A stretch of DNA of 38,202 bases from Bradyrhizobium sp. (lineage in GTDB: Bacteria; Pseudomonadota; Alphaproteobacteria; Rhizobiales; Xanthobacteraceae): positions 1-38,202 of the forward strand of contig NZ_JACRAW010000147.1 of assembly GCF_016213215.1 (NCBI RefSeq). The letters are read 5' to 3'. The notes beneath the pieces were generated by a model. It saw only the letters and a program-made list of their open reading frames with translations. It was not told the origin of the DNA and did not search any database. The position numbers and the translations under genes were made by a program. Every line of letters begins with the position of its first letter. Within the stretch, counting starts at the first letter, position 1. Below, one piece after another: positions 8,863 through 16,452 of this stretch.

Positions 8863-10959
8863 ATGCCAGACATCAAGACGACCGATCCGGACAATTTCCG
8901 CACGGCCATGCAGTCCACCATCCGTGCCGCTTCGGACTGGCTGATCGCGCAGCAGAAGCCGGACGGCCACTGGGTGGGACGCGCCGAGAGCAACGCGTGC
9001 ATCGAGGCGCAATGGTGCCTGGCGCTGTGGTTCATGGGCCTCGAGAACCATCCTTTGCGCGTGCGGCTCGGACAATCGCTGCTGGATACCCAGCGGCCCG
9101 ACGGCGCCTGGCAGGTCTTTTACGGCGCACCGAACGGCGACATCAATGCCACCGTCGAGGCCTACGCGGCACTGCGTTCGCTCGGCCATCGCGACGACGA
9201 ACCGGCGCTCGCGCGAGCCCTGAGCTGGATTGCCTCCAAAGGCGGCTTGCGCAACGTGCGCGTCTTCACGCGCTACTGGCTCGCGCTGCTCGGCGAGTGG
9301 CCGTGGGAGAAGACCCCGAACCTTCCGCCGGAAGTGATCTGGCTTCCGCTATGGTTCCCGTTCTCGATCTACAACTTCGCGCAATGGGCGCGCGCGACGC
9401 TGATGCCGATCGCCGTGCTGTCGGCCCGGCGGCCGAGCCGTCCGCTGCCGCCGGAGAGAAGGCTGGATGCGCTCTTTCCCGGTGGCCGCGACAAGTTCGA
9501 CTACGAGCTGCCGATCAAGTCCGGCGCGGGAGCTTGGGACAGGTTCTTCCGCCAGACCGACAAGGTGCTGCATGCGCTGCAGAACCTCGGCGGCAAGCTC
9601 CGTTTCGGCCTGTGGCGCGGAGCGGCGATCCGTCACGTGCTGGAGTGGATGATCAAGCACCAGGATGCCGACGGCGCCTGGGGCGGCATCCAGCCGCCCT
9701 GGGTCTACGGGCTGATGGCGCTGCATGTCGAGGGCTACGCCATGAACCATCCCGTCATGGCCAAGGGGCTCGACGCGCTCAACGATCCTGGCTGGCGCGT
9801 CGACATCGGCGACGCAACCTTCATCCAGGCCACCAACAGCCCGGTATGGGACACCATGCTGACGCTGCTCGCCTTCGATGACGCCGGCGTGCTCGGTGAT
9901 TATCCGGAGCCGGTGGAGAAGGCTGCTCAATGGCTGTTGGACCGTCAGGTCCGCCTGCCCGGCGACTGGTCGGTGAAACTGCCCCACGTCAAGCCAGGCG
10001 GCTGGGCATTCGAATACGCCAATGTGTTCTACCCCGACACGGACGACACCGCGGTCGCCCTGATCGCTTTGGTACCATTCCGGCACGATCCGAAATGGCA
10101 GGCCAAGGGCATCGAGGAGGCCATCCAGCTCGGCGTCGACTGGCTGATCGGCATGCAGAGCCGGAGCGGCGGCTGGGGCGCCTTCGACAAGGACAACGAC
10201 AAGAAGATCCTGACCAAGATCCCGTTCTGCGATTACGGCGAGGCGCTCGATCCGCCATCGGTGGATGTGACGGCTCATGTCATCGAAGCCTTCGGCAAAC
10301 TCGGTATCTCGCGCAATCACCCCGCCATGGTGCGCGCACTGGACTACATCAGGCGCGAGCAGGAAAAGGATGGGCCCTGGTTCGGCCGCTGGGGCGTCAA
10401 TTACGTTTACGGCACGGCCGCGGTGCTGCCGGCCTTGGCGGCCATCGGCGAAGACATGAGCCAGCCCTATATCGGGCGTGCGTGCGACTGGCTGATTGCG
10501 CGCCAGCAGGAGAACGGCGGCTGGGGCGAAAGCTGCGCCTCCTACATGGATGCCGGCATGGCTGGCCGGGGCAACGCGACCGCGTCGCAGACCGCCTGGG
10601 CGCTCATGGCCCTTCTCGCCGCCAATAGGAGCCAGGATCGCGAAGCCATCGAACGCGGCTGCCTCTTCCTGATCGAACGACAGTCCGGTGGCACCTGGAT
10701 CGAGCGGGAATTCACCGGGACCGGCTTTCCCGGTTACGGCGTCGGCCAAACCATCAAGATCGACGATCCGCTGCTGTCCCAGCGCCTGATGCAGGGCCCA
10801 GAGCTCTCGCGCGCCTTCATGCTGCGCTACGAGCTCTATCGGCATTATTTCCCGCTGATGGCGCTCGGGCGCGCCTTTCGGCCTCACCCCGGCCAGCACG
10901 TTGCGGAAACTACCCGGAACATGGCGCGCAGCATGGCCGCAACCGCCGCGCCGGATTAG
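8863..10959 (+). CDS. shc: Squalene-hopene cyclase
   Basis: The 698-residue enzyme cyclises squalene to hopene and hopanol at the membrane, the entry step to hopanoids. It has the acid catalytic motif DTDDTA (residues 392-397, catalytic Asp in the middle). Several QW repeats are visible: QKPDGHWVG, QRPDGAWQ, QDADGAWGG, QSRSGGWGAFD and QENGGWGESC. The conserved C-terminal ATASQTAWALMALLAA and GTGFPGYGVGQTIKIDDP are also present. The sequence closely resembles the Bradyrhizobium japonicum enzyme as I remember it. I chose ATG 8863; a GTG at 8794 is in frame, but its added residues are not family-like. No hpnC, D, E, G or H genes flank it in this window, so it is not in the usual hpn operon here. 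Confidence 0.95.
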   Translation: MPDIKTTDPDNFRTAMQSTIRAASDWLIAQQKPDGHWVGRAESNACIEAQWCLALWFMGLENHPLRVRLGQSLLDTQRPDGAWQVFYGAPNGDINATVEAYAALRSLGHRDDEPALARALSWIASKGGLRNVRVFTRYWLALLGEWPWEKTPNLPPEVIWLPLWFPFSIYNFAQWARATLMPIAVLSARRPSRPLPPERRLDALFPGGRDKFDYELPIKSGAGAWDRFFRQTDKVLHALQNLGGKLRFGLWRGAAIRHVLEWMIKHQDADGAWGGIQPPWVYGLMALHVEGYAMNHPVMAKGLDALNDPGWRVDIGDATFIQATNSPVWDTMLTLLAFDDAGVLGDYPEPVEKAAQWLLDRQVRLPGDWSVKLPHVKPGGWAFEYANVFYPDTDDTAVALIALVPFRHDPKWQAKGIEEAIQLGVDWLIGMQSRSGGWGAFDKDNDKKILTKIPFCDYGEALDPPSVDVTAHVIEAFGKLGISRNHPAMVRALDYIRREQEKDGPWFGRWGVNYVYGTAAVLPALAAIGEDMSQPYIGRACDWLIARQQENGGWGESCASYMDAGMAGRGNATASQTAWALMALLAANRSQDREAIERGCLFLIERQSGGTWIEREFTGTGFPGYGVGQTIKIDDPLLSQRLMQGPELSRAFMLRYELYRHYFPLMALGRAFRPHPGQHVAETTRNMARSMAATAAPD

Positions 10960-11032
10960 AAAGCCGCAATACCTCGCGCGCCTTCGTTATCCGGGGATGT
11001 CTGCAGGTGCGAAGCGTCAGGCAAGCCGGCGC

Positions 11033-11470
11033 TCACGCCAGAAGATGACGTTCCCGGGTCGCGATGAGATCCCGGATCGATCTTGGTATCGGGACTGGAC
11101 GATGAGTCTTTTGGTCCGTGTGCACCCAAACAATCTCACCGGTCACGAGCGCATCAGCGCTCCCCTTCAGGAAGATGCCGAGTTCGAAGACGAGACTCGA
11201 ATTTCCAATCCGCGCCACTCTTGCGCAAACGTCTATCTCCTGGTCGAACAGGATCGGCGCCTTGTATTCAATGACGGATTTGACCACGTGGAAGTCGACG
11301 CCGGTCTTCTTGGCGTCGCCGTACTGATCATAGCCCAGCGCGCGAAAATACTCAGTGATGGTCGTATCGAAATACGTCAGATAGTGCGCGTTGAACACAA
11401 CGCCCTGACCATCGATCTCAGAGTATCTCACCCGAAACGGGTGAGAAAACCAGAACTGCTCTCGTGACAC
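11033..11470 (-). CDS. Acyl-CoA thioesterase, 4HBT/YbgC-like hotdog fold
   Basis: The 145-residue protein is a single hotdog domain. The YbgC-type active-site segment RYSEIDGQGVVFNAHYLTYFD (residues ~14-34) holds the catalytic Asp in EID. EYKAPILFDQEIDV and ARIGNSSLVFELGIF strands follow, and then GEIVWVHTDQKTHRPVPIP. It likely hydrolyses short- or medium-chain or aryl acyl-CoA in the cytoplasm. I chose the GTG at 11470 because GGGAG lies 8 bases upstream and the family begins at this point. The open frame extends farther upstream and would overlap the NicO gene antisense of its own frame. It is convergent with shc and lies 109 bases after the NicO stop. Confidence 0.8.
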   Translation of the reverse strand: MSREQFWFSHPFRVRYSEIDGQGVVFNAHYLTYFDTTITEYFRALGYDQYGDAKKTGVDFHVVKSVIEYKAPILFDQEIDVCARVARIGNSSLVFELGIFLKGSADALVTGEIVWVHTDQKTHRPVPIPRSIRDLIATRERHLLA

Positions 11471-11579
11471 TGGATGGTCTCCCGGACATCGCCTTCGCGT
11501 TCGATGGCCGCCTGTATAGACCACCAGGTCTGGCTGCAAAAGCGAGGCCGGCCACGTCTTCTCGCCATCGCAGGGAGAG

Positions 11580-12641
11580 TTAGAGGCAAGTTGCCCGCTC
11601 GGCGGTGAGGTAGCCGAACAACAGGCCGACGCCGAACAGGAGCACCAACCCCGCGGCACCGAACTCGATGCCGCGCATAATCAGCGTTCCGCCGCCCTCG
11701 CCCTTGGCGCTCAGGCGCCGCGCCACGTCCCTGGCCGATACGGCGAGCACGGCGATTACCGCAACCGTGATCGCGGTACCCAGGCCCATCAGCAAGGTCG
11801 CTGCGATGCCGGCCCAGAACAGCCCCTGCGCGAGTGCGAAGACCAGGACCAGGATCGCGCCCGAGCACGGCCGCACCCCGACGCTAAGAATCGCCGCGAG
11901 CCCACGCTGCCAGCCGCCGGGTCCGGCCAGTTCGCCGGGGTCGGGGCCGTGGGAGTGGCCGCAATGCTCGTCATGCACGTGACCATCCCCATGATCGTGG
12001 CGATGAACATGGCCGTGATCATGATCGTGGTGCCCGGCGAGCGCCATCGCCGGCGCCGGCTGATTCGGCTGGAGCGCGCGCATGAAGGCGCCGCCCTTGG
12101 ACCAGACCAGGCGGGCACCGAACGCCGCGATCAGTCCGTAGCTGACGATCTCGATGGTCTTCTCGGCGTTGCACATGGTCTTGGCGGTGGCGTTCAGCAC
12201 CCAGGCGCAGACGCCGACCAGCGCCACCGCGACCAGCGCCTGCATCAAGGCAGAGGCGAAGGAAAGCGCGATGCCCCGCCATGCCGTTTCCTGGTTGGCG
12301 ACGACATAGGACGAGATCACCGCCTTGCCATGACCGGGACCTGCGGCATGGAAGATGCCGTACGCAAAGGAGATCGCAAGCAAGCTCCACACCGCCGAGC
12401 CGTCCGACTTGGCGGCACGAATGGTCTTGGAAATCTCGCGATAGAATTCCGACTGCTTGTCGAGCAGCCAGCCGACGATGCCGCCGACCTGGGGCTCGGC
12501 CGCGGCGGTGGGGCGCGGCGCGCCGAACGGGTTTTGCGCGAACAGCTGGTTCGCCGCCGCATCAAGGGCAAGAAGCACGAGCACGGCCGCGCCTGCGATC
12601 GCAAGGCCATGCAGCACGGGTGAACGGAGGGTCGGCCTCAC
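11580..12641 (-). CDS. NicO/RcnA-like nickel/cobalt (or zinc) transporter
   Basis: The 353-residue inner-membrane protein has about six to seven membrane helices. The NicO signature FAYGIFHAAGPGHGKAVISSYV is at residues 92-113. A His/Asp-rich cytoplasmic or periplasmic loop spans ~204-232 (GHHDHDHGHVHRHDHGDGH...), and SVGVRPCSGAILVLVFALA follows. Family members export or import Ni2+/Co2+. The form paired with a DUF1007 protein is less well known and has been linked to zinc. The GTG start at 12641 overlaps the TGA of the DUF1007 gene (GTGA), so the two are translationally coupled. The His-rich loop resembles that of the COG0523 GTPase at 21974-23023, suggesting the same metal theme. The metal cannot be read from sequence. 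Confidence 0.85.
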   Translation of the reverse strand: MRPTLRSPVLHGLAIAGAAVLVLLALDAAANQLFAQNPFGAPRPTAAAEPQVGGIVGWLLDKQSEFYREISKTIRAAKSDGSAVWSLLAISFAYGIFHAAGPGHGKAVISSYVVANQETAWRGIALSFASALMQALVAVALVGVCAWVLNATAKTMCNAEKTIEIVSYGLIAAFGARLVWSKGGAFMRALQPNQPAPAMALAGHHDHDHGHVHRHDHGDGHVHDEHCGHSHGPDPGELAGPGGWQRGLAAILSVGVRPCSGAILVLVFALAQGLFWAGIAATLLMGLGTAITVAVIAVLAVSARDVARRLSAKGEGGGTLIMRGIEFGAAGLVLLFGVGLLFGYLTAERATCL

Positions 12642-13273
12642 GGGCAGCTCACCATGATCTTGTTGGCGAACATCATGCCGAAATTCGCATTCTCCCCATC
12701 CAGGAAGTTCTGCTCGGTCAGCTTCTGGGCGCTCGCCATGCCGTCGCCCGGCCGCTGCAGCTTCATCTGGCACTCGGACGGCGCGCCAACCAGCTTGACC
12801 GGATCCTTCTCGGCCAACTTGAAATCGATGAAGTAGGACGGATCGTAAACCTCGAGCATGAGCTCTTTCGGCTTCACCGCGCGTTTCAGCGGCAGCGTGA
12901 AATGCAGGGTCAGGACCGCATCCTTGTAGTCGAGGTAATAGTCGATCGGCTCCTGGAATTTCTCCTTCTTGCCGTCCGCCTTGGCGAAGGTGAAATAGGC
13001 GTATTCCTTCAGCGACTCGACATTGGTTTGGGCGAGGGGCGCGAGCTCCTCACGGGTGAAGGTCCCCTTGGTCTTGCTGTCCAGGCCCTGCACCGCATAG
13101 GTCGAGAACATGTCGTCGAAGGTCCAGGCGTGGCGGACGCCGGTGATCGAACCGTCCGGCGCGTAGATCAGCTCACTGACCGAGGTGATCCAGACGTGCG
13201 GATGCGCTTCGGCTGCGGGCGCGCCGAGAAAAATCGCCGCCAGCAGCGACAGGCATGCAAACGAGCTGCGCAT
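12638..13273 (-). CDS. DUF1007 periplasmic protein
   Basis: The 211-residue protein has a signal peptide (MRSSFACLSLLAAIFLGAPAAEA). The mature form starts with HPHVWITSVSELIYAPDGSITGVRHAWTFDD, the DUF1007 hallmark with an N-terminal His pair suited to binding metal. The family is almost always found next to NicO-type permeases and is thought to deliver metal in the periplasm. ATG 13273 has AGGTGA about 6 bases upstream and gives a proper signal peptide; a longer upstream frame runs into the M3 peptidase gene. It is only 10 bases after the M3 peptidase stop and overlaps the transporter start, so the three genes form one transcription unit. Confidence 0.88.
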   Translation of the reverse strand: MRSSFACLSLLAAIFLGAPAAEAHPHVWITSVSELIYAPDGSITGVRHAWTFDDMFSTYAVQGLDSKTKGTFTREELAPLAQTNVESLKEYAYFTFAKADGKKEKFQEPIDYYLDYKDAVLTLHFTLPLKRAVKPKELMLEVYDPSYFIDFKLAEKDPVKLVGAPSECQMKLQRPGDGMASAQKLTEQNFLDGENANFGMMFANKIMVSCP

Positions 13274-13283
13274 CGTGGTCACC

Positions 13284-15374
13284 TCAGGCCGCCTTTGCGG
13301 GATCGAGCAGGCCCCGGCGGCGCAACAGCGCGTCGGGCTCGGGCGGACGGCCGCGGAAGGCGATATAAGCCGCTTCGGGATCGAGCGAGCCGCCGGACGA
13401 ATAGATGTCGTCATGCAGGCGCCTGGCGACCGCAGGATCGAAGATGTTGCCGGCCTCCTCGAATGCGCCGAAGGCGTCCGCATCCATCACCTCGGACCAC
13501 ATGTAGCTGTAATAGCCGGCGGCATAGTGATCGCCGGAGAAGATGTGGCCGAACTGGGTCGGCCGGTGGCGCAGCGCGATCTCCTCGGGCATGCCGATCT
13601 TCTCGAGCTCTGCCTTCTCGAACGCCCGCACGTCACGGCTGTTGGAGGCCGGCTGGGTGTGGAATTCGAGATCGATCAGCGCGGAGGAAACGAATTCGAC
13701 GGTGGCAAAGCCCTGGTTGAACTTGCGCGCGGCGAGGAAGCGCTGGAGCAGGTCGTCCGGCAGCGGTTCCCCGCTCTGGTAGTGCCGGGCGAATTGCTGC
13801 AGCACCTGCGGCTGCTCCTGCCAGTGCTCGTAGAGCTGGGAGGGCAGTTCGACGAAGTCGGTGAACACGCTGGTGCCGGACAGCGAGGGGTAGGTCACAT
13901 TCGACAGCATGCCGTGCAGGGCGTGGCCGAACTCGTGGAACAGAGTGCGCGCGTCGTCCGGCGAAAGCAGCGAAGGCTCGCCGTCGGCCCCTTTGGCGAA
14001 ATTGCAGACATTGATGATCAGGGGGGCCACGTCGCCGTCCAGCTTCTGCTGGTCGCGCAACGAGGTCATCCAGGCGCCGGAGCGCTTGGACGGCCGGGCG
14101 AAGTAGTCGCCATAGAACAGCGCCTTGTGGCGGCCTTCAGCATCCTTGACCTCCCAGACCCTGACGTCCGGGTGCCAGGCGGGGATGTCCGTCCGCTCGG
14201 TGAATGTGATGCCGAAAAGGCGGGTGGCACAGTCGAACGCGGCGGCGATCATGCTGTCCAGCGTCAGGTACGGCTTGATCGCGGCATCGTCGAAATTGGC
14301 GCGCTTGAGCCGGAGCTTTTCGGCGTAGTAGCGCCAGTCCCAGGCGGCGAGCTGGAAATTGCCGCCTTCCTCCGCGATCAGCGCCTGCATCTCGTCGCGG
14401 TCGGCCAGCGCCCGTTCCCGGGCAGGCTTCCAGACCCGCTCCAGAAGGCTGCGCACCGCCTCCGGAGTCTTGGCCATGGAGTCCTCCAGCCGGTACGCGG
14501 CGAAGGTCGGGTATCCGAGCAGTCGGGCGCTCTCCTCGCGCAGCTTGAGGATCTCGACGATGGTCTCGTTGTTGTCATTGGCATTGCCGTTGCCGCCACG
14601 GGCGATGAAGGCCTTGTAGACCTTCTCGCGCAGGTCCCGCCTCGCCGAGCTCTTCAGGAACGGCTCGACCGAGGAACGCGACAGCGTGACGATGGCCTTG
14701 CCGGCCATGCCGCGGTCTTCGGCCGCAGCCTTGGCTGCCGCGACGAAGCTGTCGGGGAGGCCCTGCCGGTCGTCCTCGCCAAGCTCCAGGAACCAGTCCT
14801 GCTCGTCGCCGAGGAGGTGATGGCTGAAGCTGGTGCCGAGCTGCGCCAGGTGCTCGTTGATTTCCGCGAGACGCTTCTTGGCGTCCTCGGAGAGACCGGC
14901 GCCGGCGCGGTGGAAGCGGGTATAGGTGCGCTCCAGCAGCCTGAGCTGCTCAGCGGTGAGGTTCAGCGAGGCCCGGTTCTCGTGCAGCAAGGCGATGCGG
15001 CCGAACAGCACCGCGTCCATCATGATCGGATTCCAGTGCCGGGCCATCCGCAAGGAGACCTCCTTGTCGATCTCGAGGATGGCCGGATTCGAGTGGGCCG
15101 ACACCAGGTCGTAGAACACGGCCGAGACCTTGGTGAGCAGCTTGCCCGAGCGTTCCAGCGCCGTGATGGTGTTGGCAAAGTCGGGCGCCGCCGGGTCGTG
15201 GGTGATCGCGGCGATCTCGGCGGTGTGGTCGGCAAAGGCCTGCTCGAAGCCGGGCAGGAAGTGTTCCGGCCTGATCTCGTCGAAAGGCGGGGTCCCGAAC
15301 GGCGTCACCCAGGCCTTGAGGAGAGGATTGGCCGCGGTGTCCGGAGGCGCCGGGTTCTGGCGAGTTTCTGGCAT
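13284..15374 (-). CDS. M3-family metallopeptidase (oligopeptidase A/Dcp type)
   Basis: The 696-residue cytosolic zinc peptidase has HEFGHALH at 480-487 (H480, E481, H484). The third ligand is E512 in VFTDFVELPSQ, 28 residues later, as expected for M3 enzymes. The conserved C-terminal RPTQFGHIFSGDHYAAGYYSYMWSEVMDADAF provides the substrate-binding Tyr/His residues. There is no signal peptide, so it acts on short peptides in the cytoplasm. The ATG at 15374 gives the normal family length. The DUF1007 gene starts 10 bases after its stop. Why a peptidase leads a metal-transport pair is unclear; it may be simple read-through. Confidence 0.92.
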   Translation of the reverse strand: MPETRQNPAPPDTAANPLLKAWVTPFGTPPFDEIRPEHFLPGFEQAFADHTAEIAAITHDPAAPDFANTITALERSGKLLTKVSAVFYDLVSAHSNPAILEIDKEVSLRMARHWNPIMMDAVLFGRIALLHENRASLNLTAEQLRLLERTYTRFHRAGAGLSEDAKKRLAEINEHLAQLGTSFSHHLLGDEQDWFLELGEDDRQGLPDSFVAAAKAAAEDRGMAGKAIVTLSRSSVEPFLKSSARRDLREKVYKAFIARGGNGNANDNNETIVEILKLREESARLLGYPTFAAYRLEDSMAKTPEAVRSLLERVWKPARERALADRDEMQALIAEEGGNFQLAAWDWRYYAEKLRLKRANFDDAAIKPYLTLDSMIAAAFDCATRLFGITFTERTDIPAWHPDVRVWEVKDAEGRHKALFYGDYFARPSKRSGAWMTSLRDQQKLDGDVAPLIINVCNFAKGADGEPSLLSPDDARTLFHEFGHALHGMLSNVTYPSLSGTSVFTDFVELPSQLYEHWQEQPQVLQQFARHYQSGEPLPDDLLQRFLAARKFNQGFATVEFVSSALIDLEFHTQPASNSRDVRAFEKAELEKIGMPEEIALRHRPTQFGHIFSGDHYAAGYYSYMWSEVMDADAFGAFEEAGNIFDPAVARRLHDDIYSSGGSLDPEAAYIAFRGRPPEPDALLRRRGLLDPAKAA

Positions 15375-15504
15375 CGAATGTCCCGAATTCGTCCTGATTT
15401 CTCGGTTCAGCTATAGCACGCGATGGGGCTTTTTTGGGCCATTTGCGCTTGATAGCAGCGGCCTTTTCGGAGAGATTGCGGCCCTCAACTTTGGGGCCTT
15501 TGCC

Positions 15505-15759
15505 ATGAACGCGCAGCCTTCTTCTTCTCGCCAGATCGTCTGGCCGACAGTGATCACGGTGATCAGCGCCGCGATCCTGATCGGCGCGGAAGTCTTCGGC
15601 GCGGCGTTTGCCGGCGGCTGGGCGCTCGCGATCCTGCTCGGCCTCGACCAGACCGGCACGCACATCCTTCAGGCGGTGCTGTTCGTGCTCGGCGTCATGG
15701 TGATGGCGGCCTTCATCCGCGGCGCTCAGCGCGTCGAGCCGTTCACGCGGCGCGTCTGA
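15505..15759 (+). CDS. Small two-helix membrane protein, function unknown
   Basis: The 84-residue protein has two hydrophobic helices: VITVISAAILIGAEVFGAAFAGGWALAILLGL, with a Glu inside, and HILQAVLFVLGVMVMAAFI. A short basic C-terminus follows. The codon pattern is that of real genes here, with GC-rich third positions. The upstream extension of the frame lacks this and overlaps the divergent peptidase start. The ribosome site is weak. I recall similar unnamed proteins in Bradyrhizobium genomes but know no function. Confidence 0.6.
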   Translation: MNAQPSSSRQIVWPTVITVISAAILIGAEVFGAAFAGGWALAILLGLDQTGTHILQAVLFVLGVMVMAAFIRGAQRVEPFTRRV

Positions 15760-15910
15760 CAACACTGCAGGAGAGCCGCATGATCGACGGCTTTCCTGCG
15801 CGCTGCCGATCAGCCGAACTTAACGTCCGTTCACCTTCAACGCTGCTCGCGCGCCACAGCGCAAGCAAGCGTTAGGCAAATCTGTCGCCAACCTAAAAAT
15901 TTTCTTGCGA

Positions 15911-16236
15911 AGGAGAGTCAAAACGCTTATGTGCGTTTTGCCCAATTTCGCACGTGCCTGTGGTCGTGTGTCAGTCGGTAGGTATCCGGACAAGAGGCCG
16001 GACAGCCGCCAAGGGGTGAAGAAGCCGAGGGGCTCTTCGAGTCGACGACAAGTCGCAGACGACCAAGGTCGAAGGCGACAAGGTTCGAAGACTCAAGGAG
16101 CCCAGCATCTCTCTCAAGGGATGCCGTTGAAGGCGACTCCACTCCTTGCAACCGTGACTGGCAGCCGGAGGCGAACCGGCGCACCCCGCTCTCCACGGGG
16201 GACGCGACTTAAAGCAACGACGGATCGGGCTTTTTT
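15911..16236 (+). ncRNA. Structured leader RNA of the ornithine decarboxylase gene (possible alphaproteobacterial speF motif)
   Basis: The gap before ornithine decarboxylase is dense with inverted repeats. AAAACGC/GCGTTTT (15920-15926/15933-15939) encloses an ATG. TCCGG/CCGGA (15985-15989/15998-16002) follows. GAAG-a-AGCC/GGCTCTTC (16018-16038) comes next. Nested arms are GAGTC/GACTC (16039-16043/16090-16094), GTCG/CGAC (16052-16055/16076-16079) and GACC/GGTC (16061-16064/16067-16070). Further pairs are GCATC/GATGC (16105-16124), GCCGG/CCGGC (16164-16180) and CCCCG/CGGGG (16184-16200). A T6 run lies at 16231-16236. CTTC at 16035-16038 could pair either upstream or, with GAGTC, to GACTCAAG, so two exclusive folds are possible. 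A cis-regulatory speF RNA is known upstream of this gene class in alphaproteobacteria. That this is that RNA is inferred from position. Confidence 0.6.
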
Positions 16237-16351
16237 GGTCTCTACCGGCAGTCCAACGCCGGCGCGGGCTACTGAAAAGGCTTGTCCTTCATTGCCAGGT
16301 GAGCGGGCGGGAAAATTCCCAACCAATCCACGGCAGCACAATTCGGTCTGA
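15929..16351 (+). CDS. Open frame running through the ornithine decarboxylase leader (possible leader peptide)
   Basis: An ATG at 15929 with AAGGAGAG 11 bases upstream opens a 140-codon frame (MCVLPNFARACGRVSVGRYP...) through the whole structured leader, stopping about 100 bases before the decarboxylase ATG. The product is strongly basic and of low complexity (SSSRRQVADDQGRRRQGSK), with no recognisable domain. The ATG is in the loop of a 7-bp hairpin. In enterobacteria a short peptide (SpeFL) controls ornithine decarboxylase by ornithine-induced stalling, so an analogous translated leader is possible here. The frame could equally be a by-product of the GC-rich RNA element. Confidence 0.3.
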   Translation: MCVLPNFARACGRVSVGRYPDKRPDSRQGVKKPRGSSSRRQVADDQGRRRQGSKTQGAQHLSQGMPLKATPLLATVTGSRRRTGAPRSPRGTRLKATTDRAFLVSTGSPTPARATEKACPSLPGERAGKFPTNPRQHNSV

Positions 16352-16452
16352 GTTCGAGGCTTCGTCGCGTCTCCATCGTGCGGCATCGCCAAAGCACTCA
16401 CGTCCGAGAACATTTTGAACGGGTCCCGTCGCTGGGCCGTTTGGAGGGTGCT

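Noticed and set aside
9349..10899. 516-codon open frame antisense to squalene-hopene cyclase
   Set aside because: It follows from GC-rich third positions of shc; the translation has no family features, and the sense gene is unmistakable.
13185..15416. 743-codon open frame antisense to the M3 peptidase
   Set aside because: Shadow of a strong coding gene with an intact HEFGH site; composition is typical of reversed GC-rich codons.
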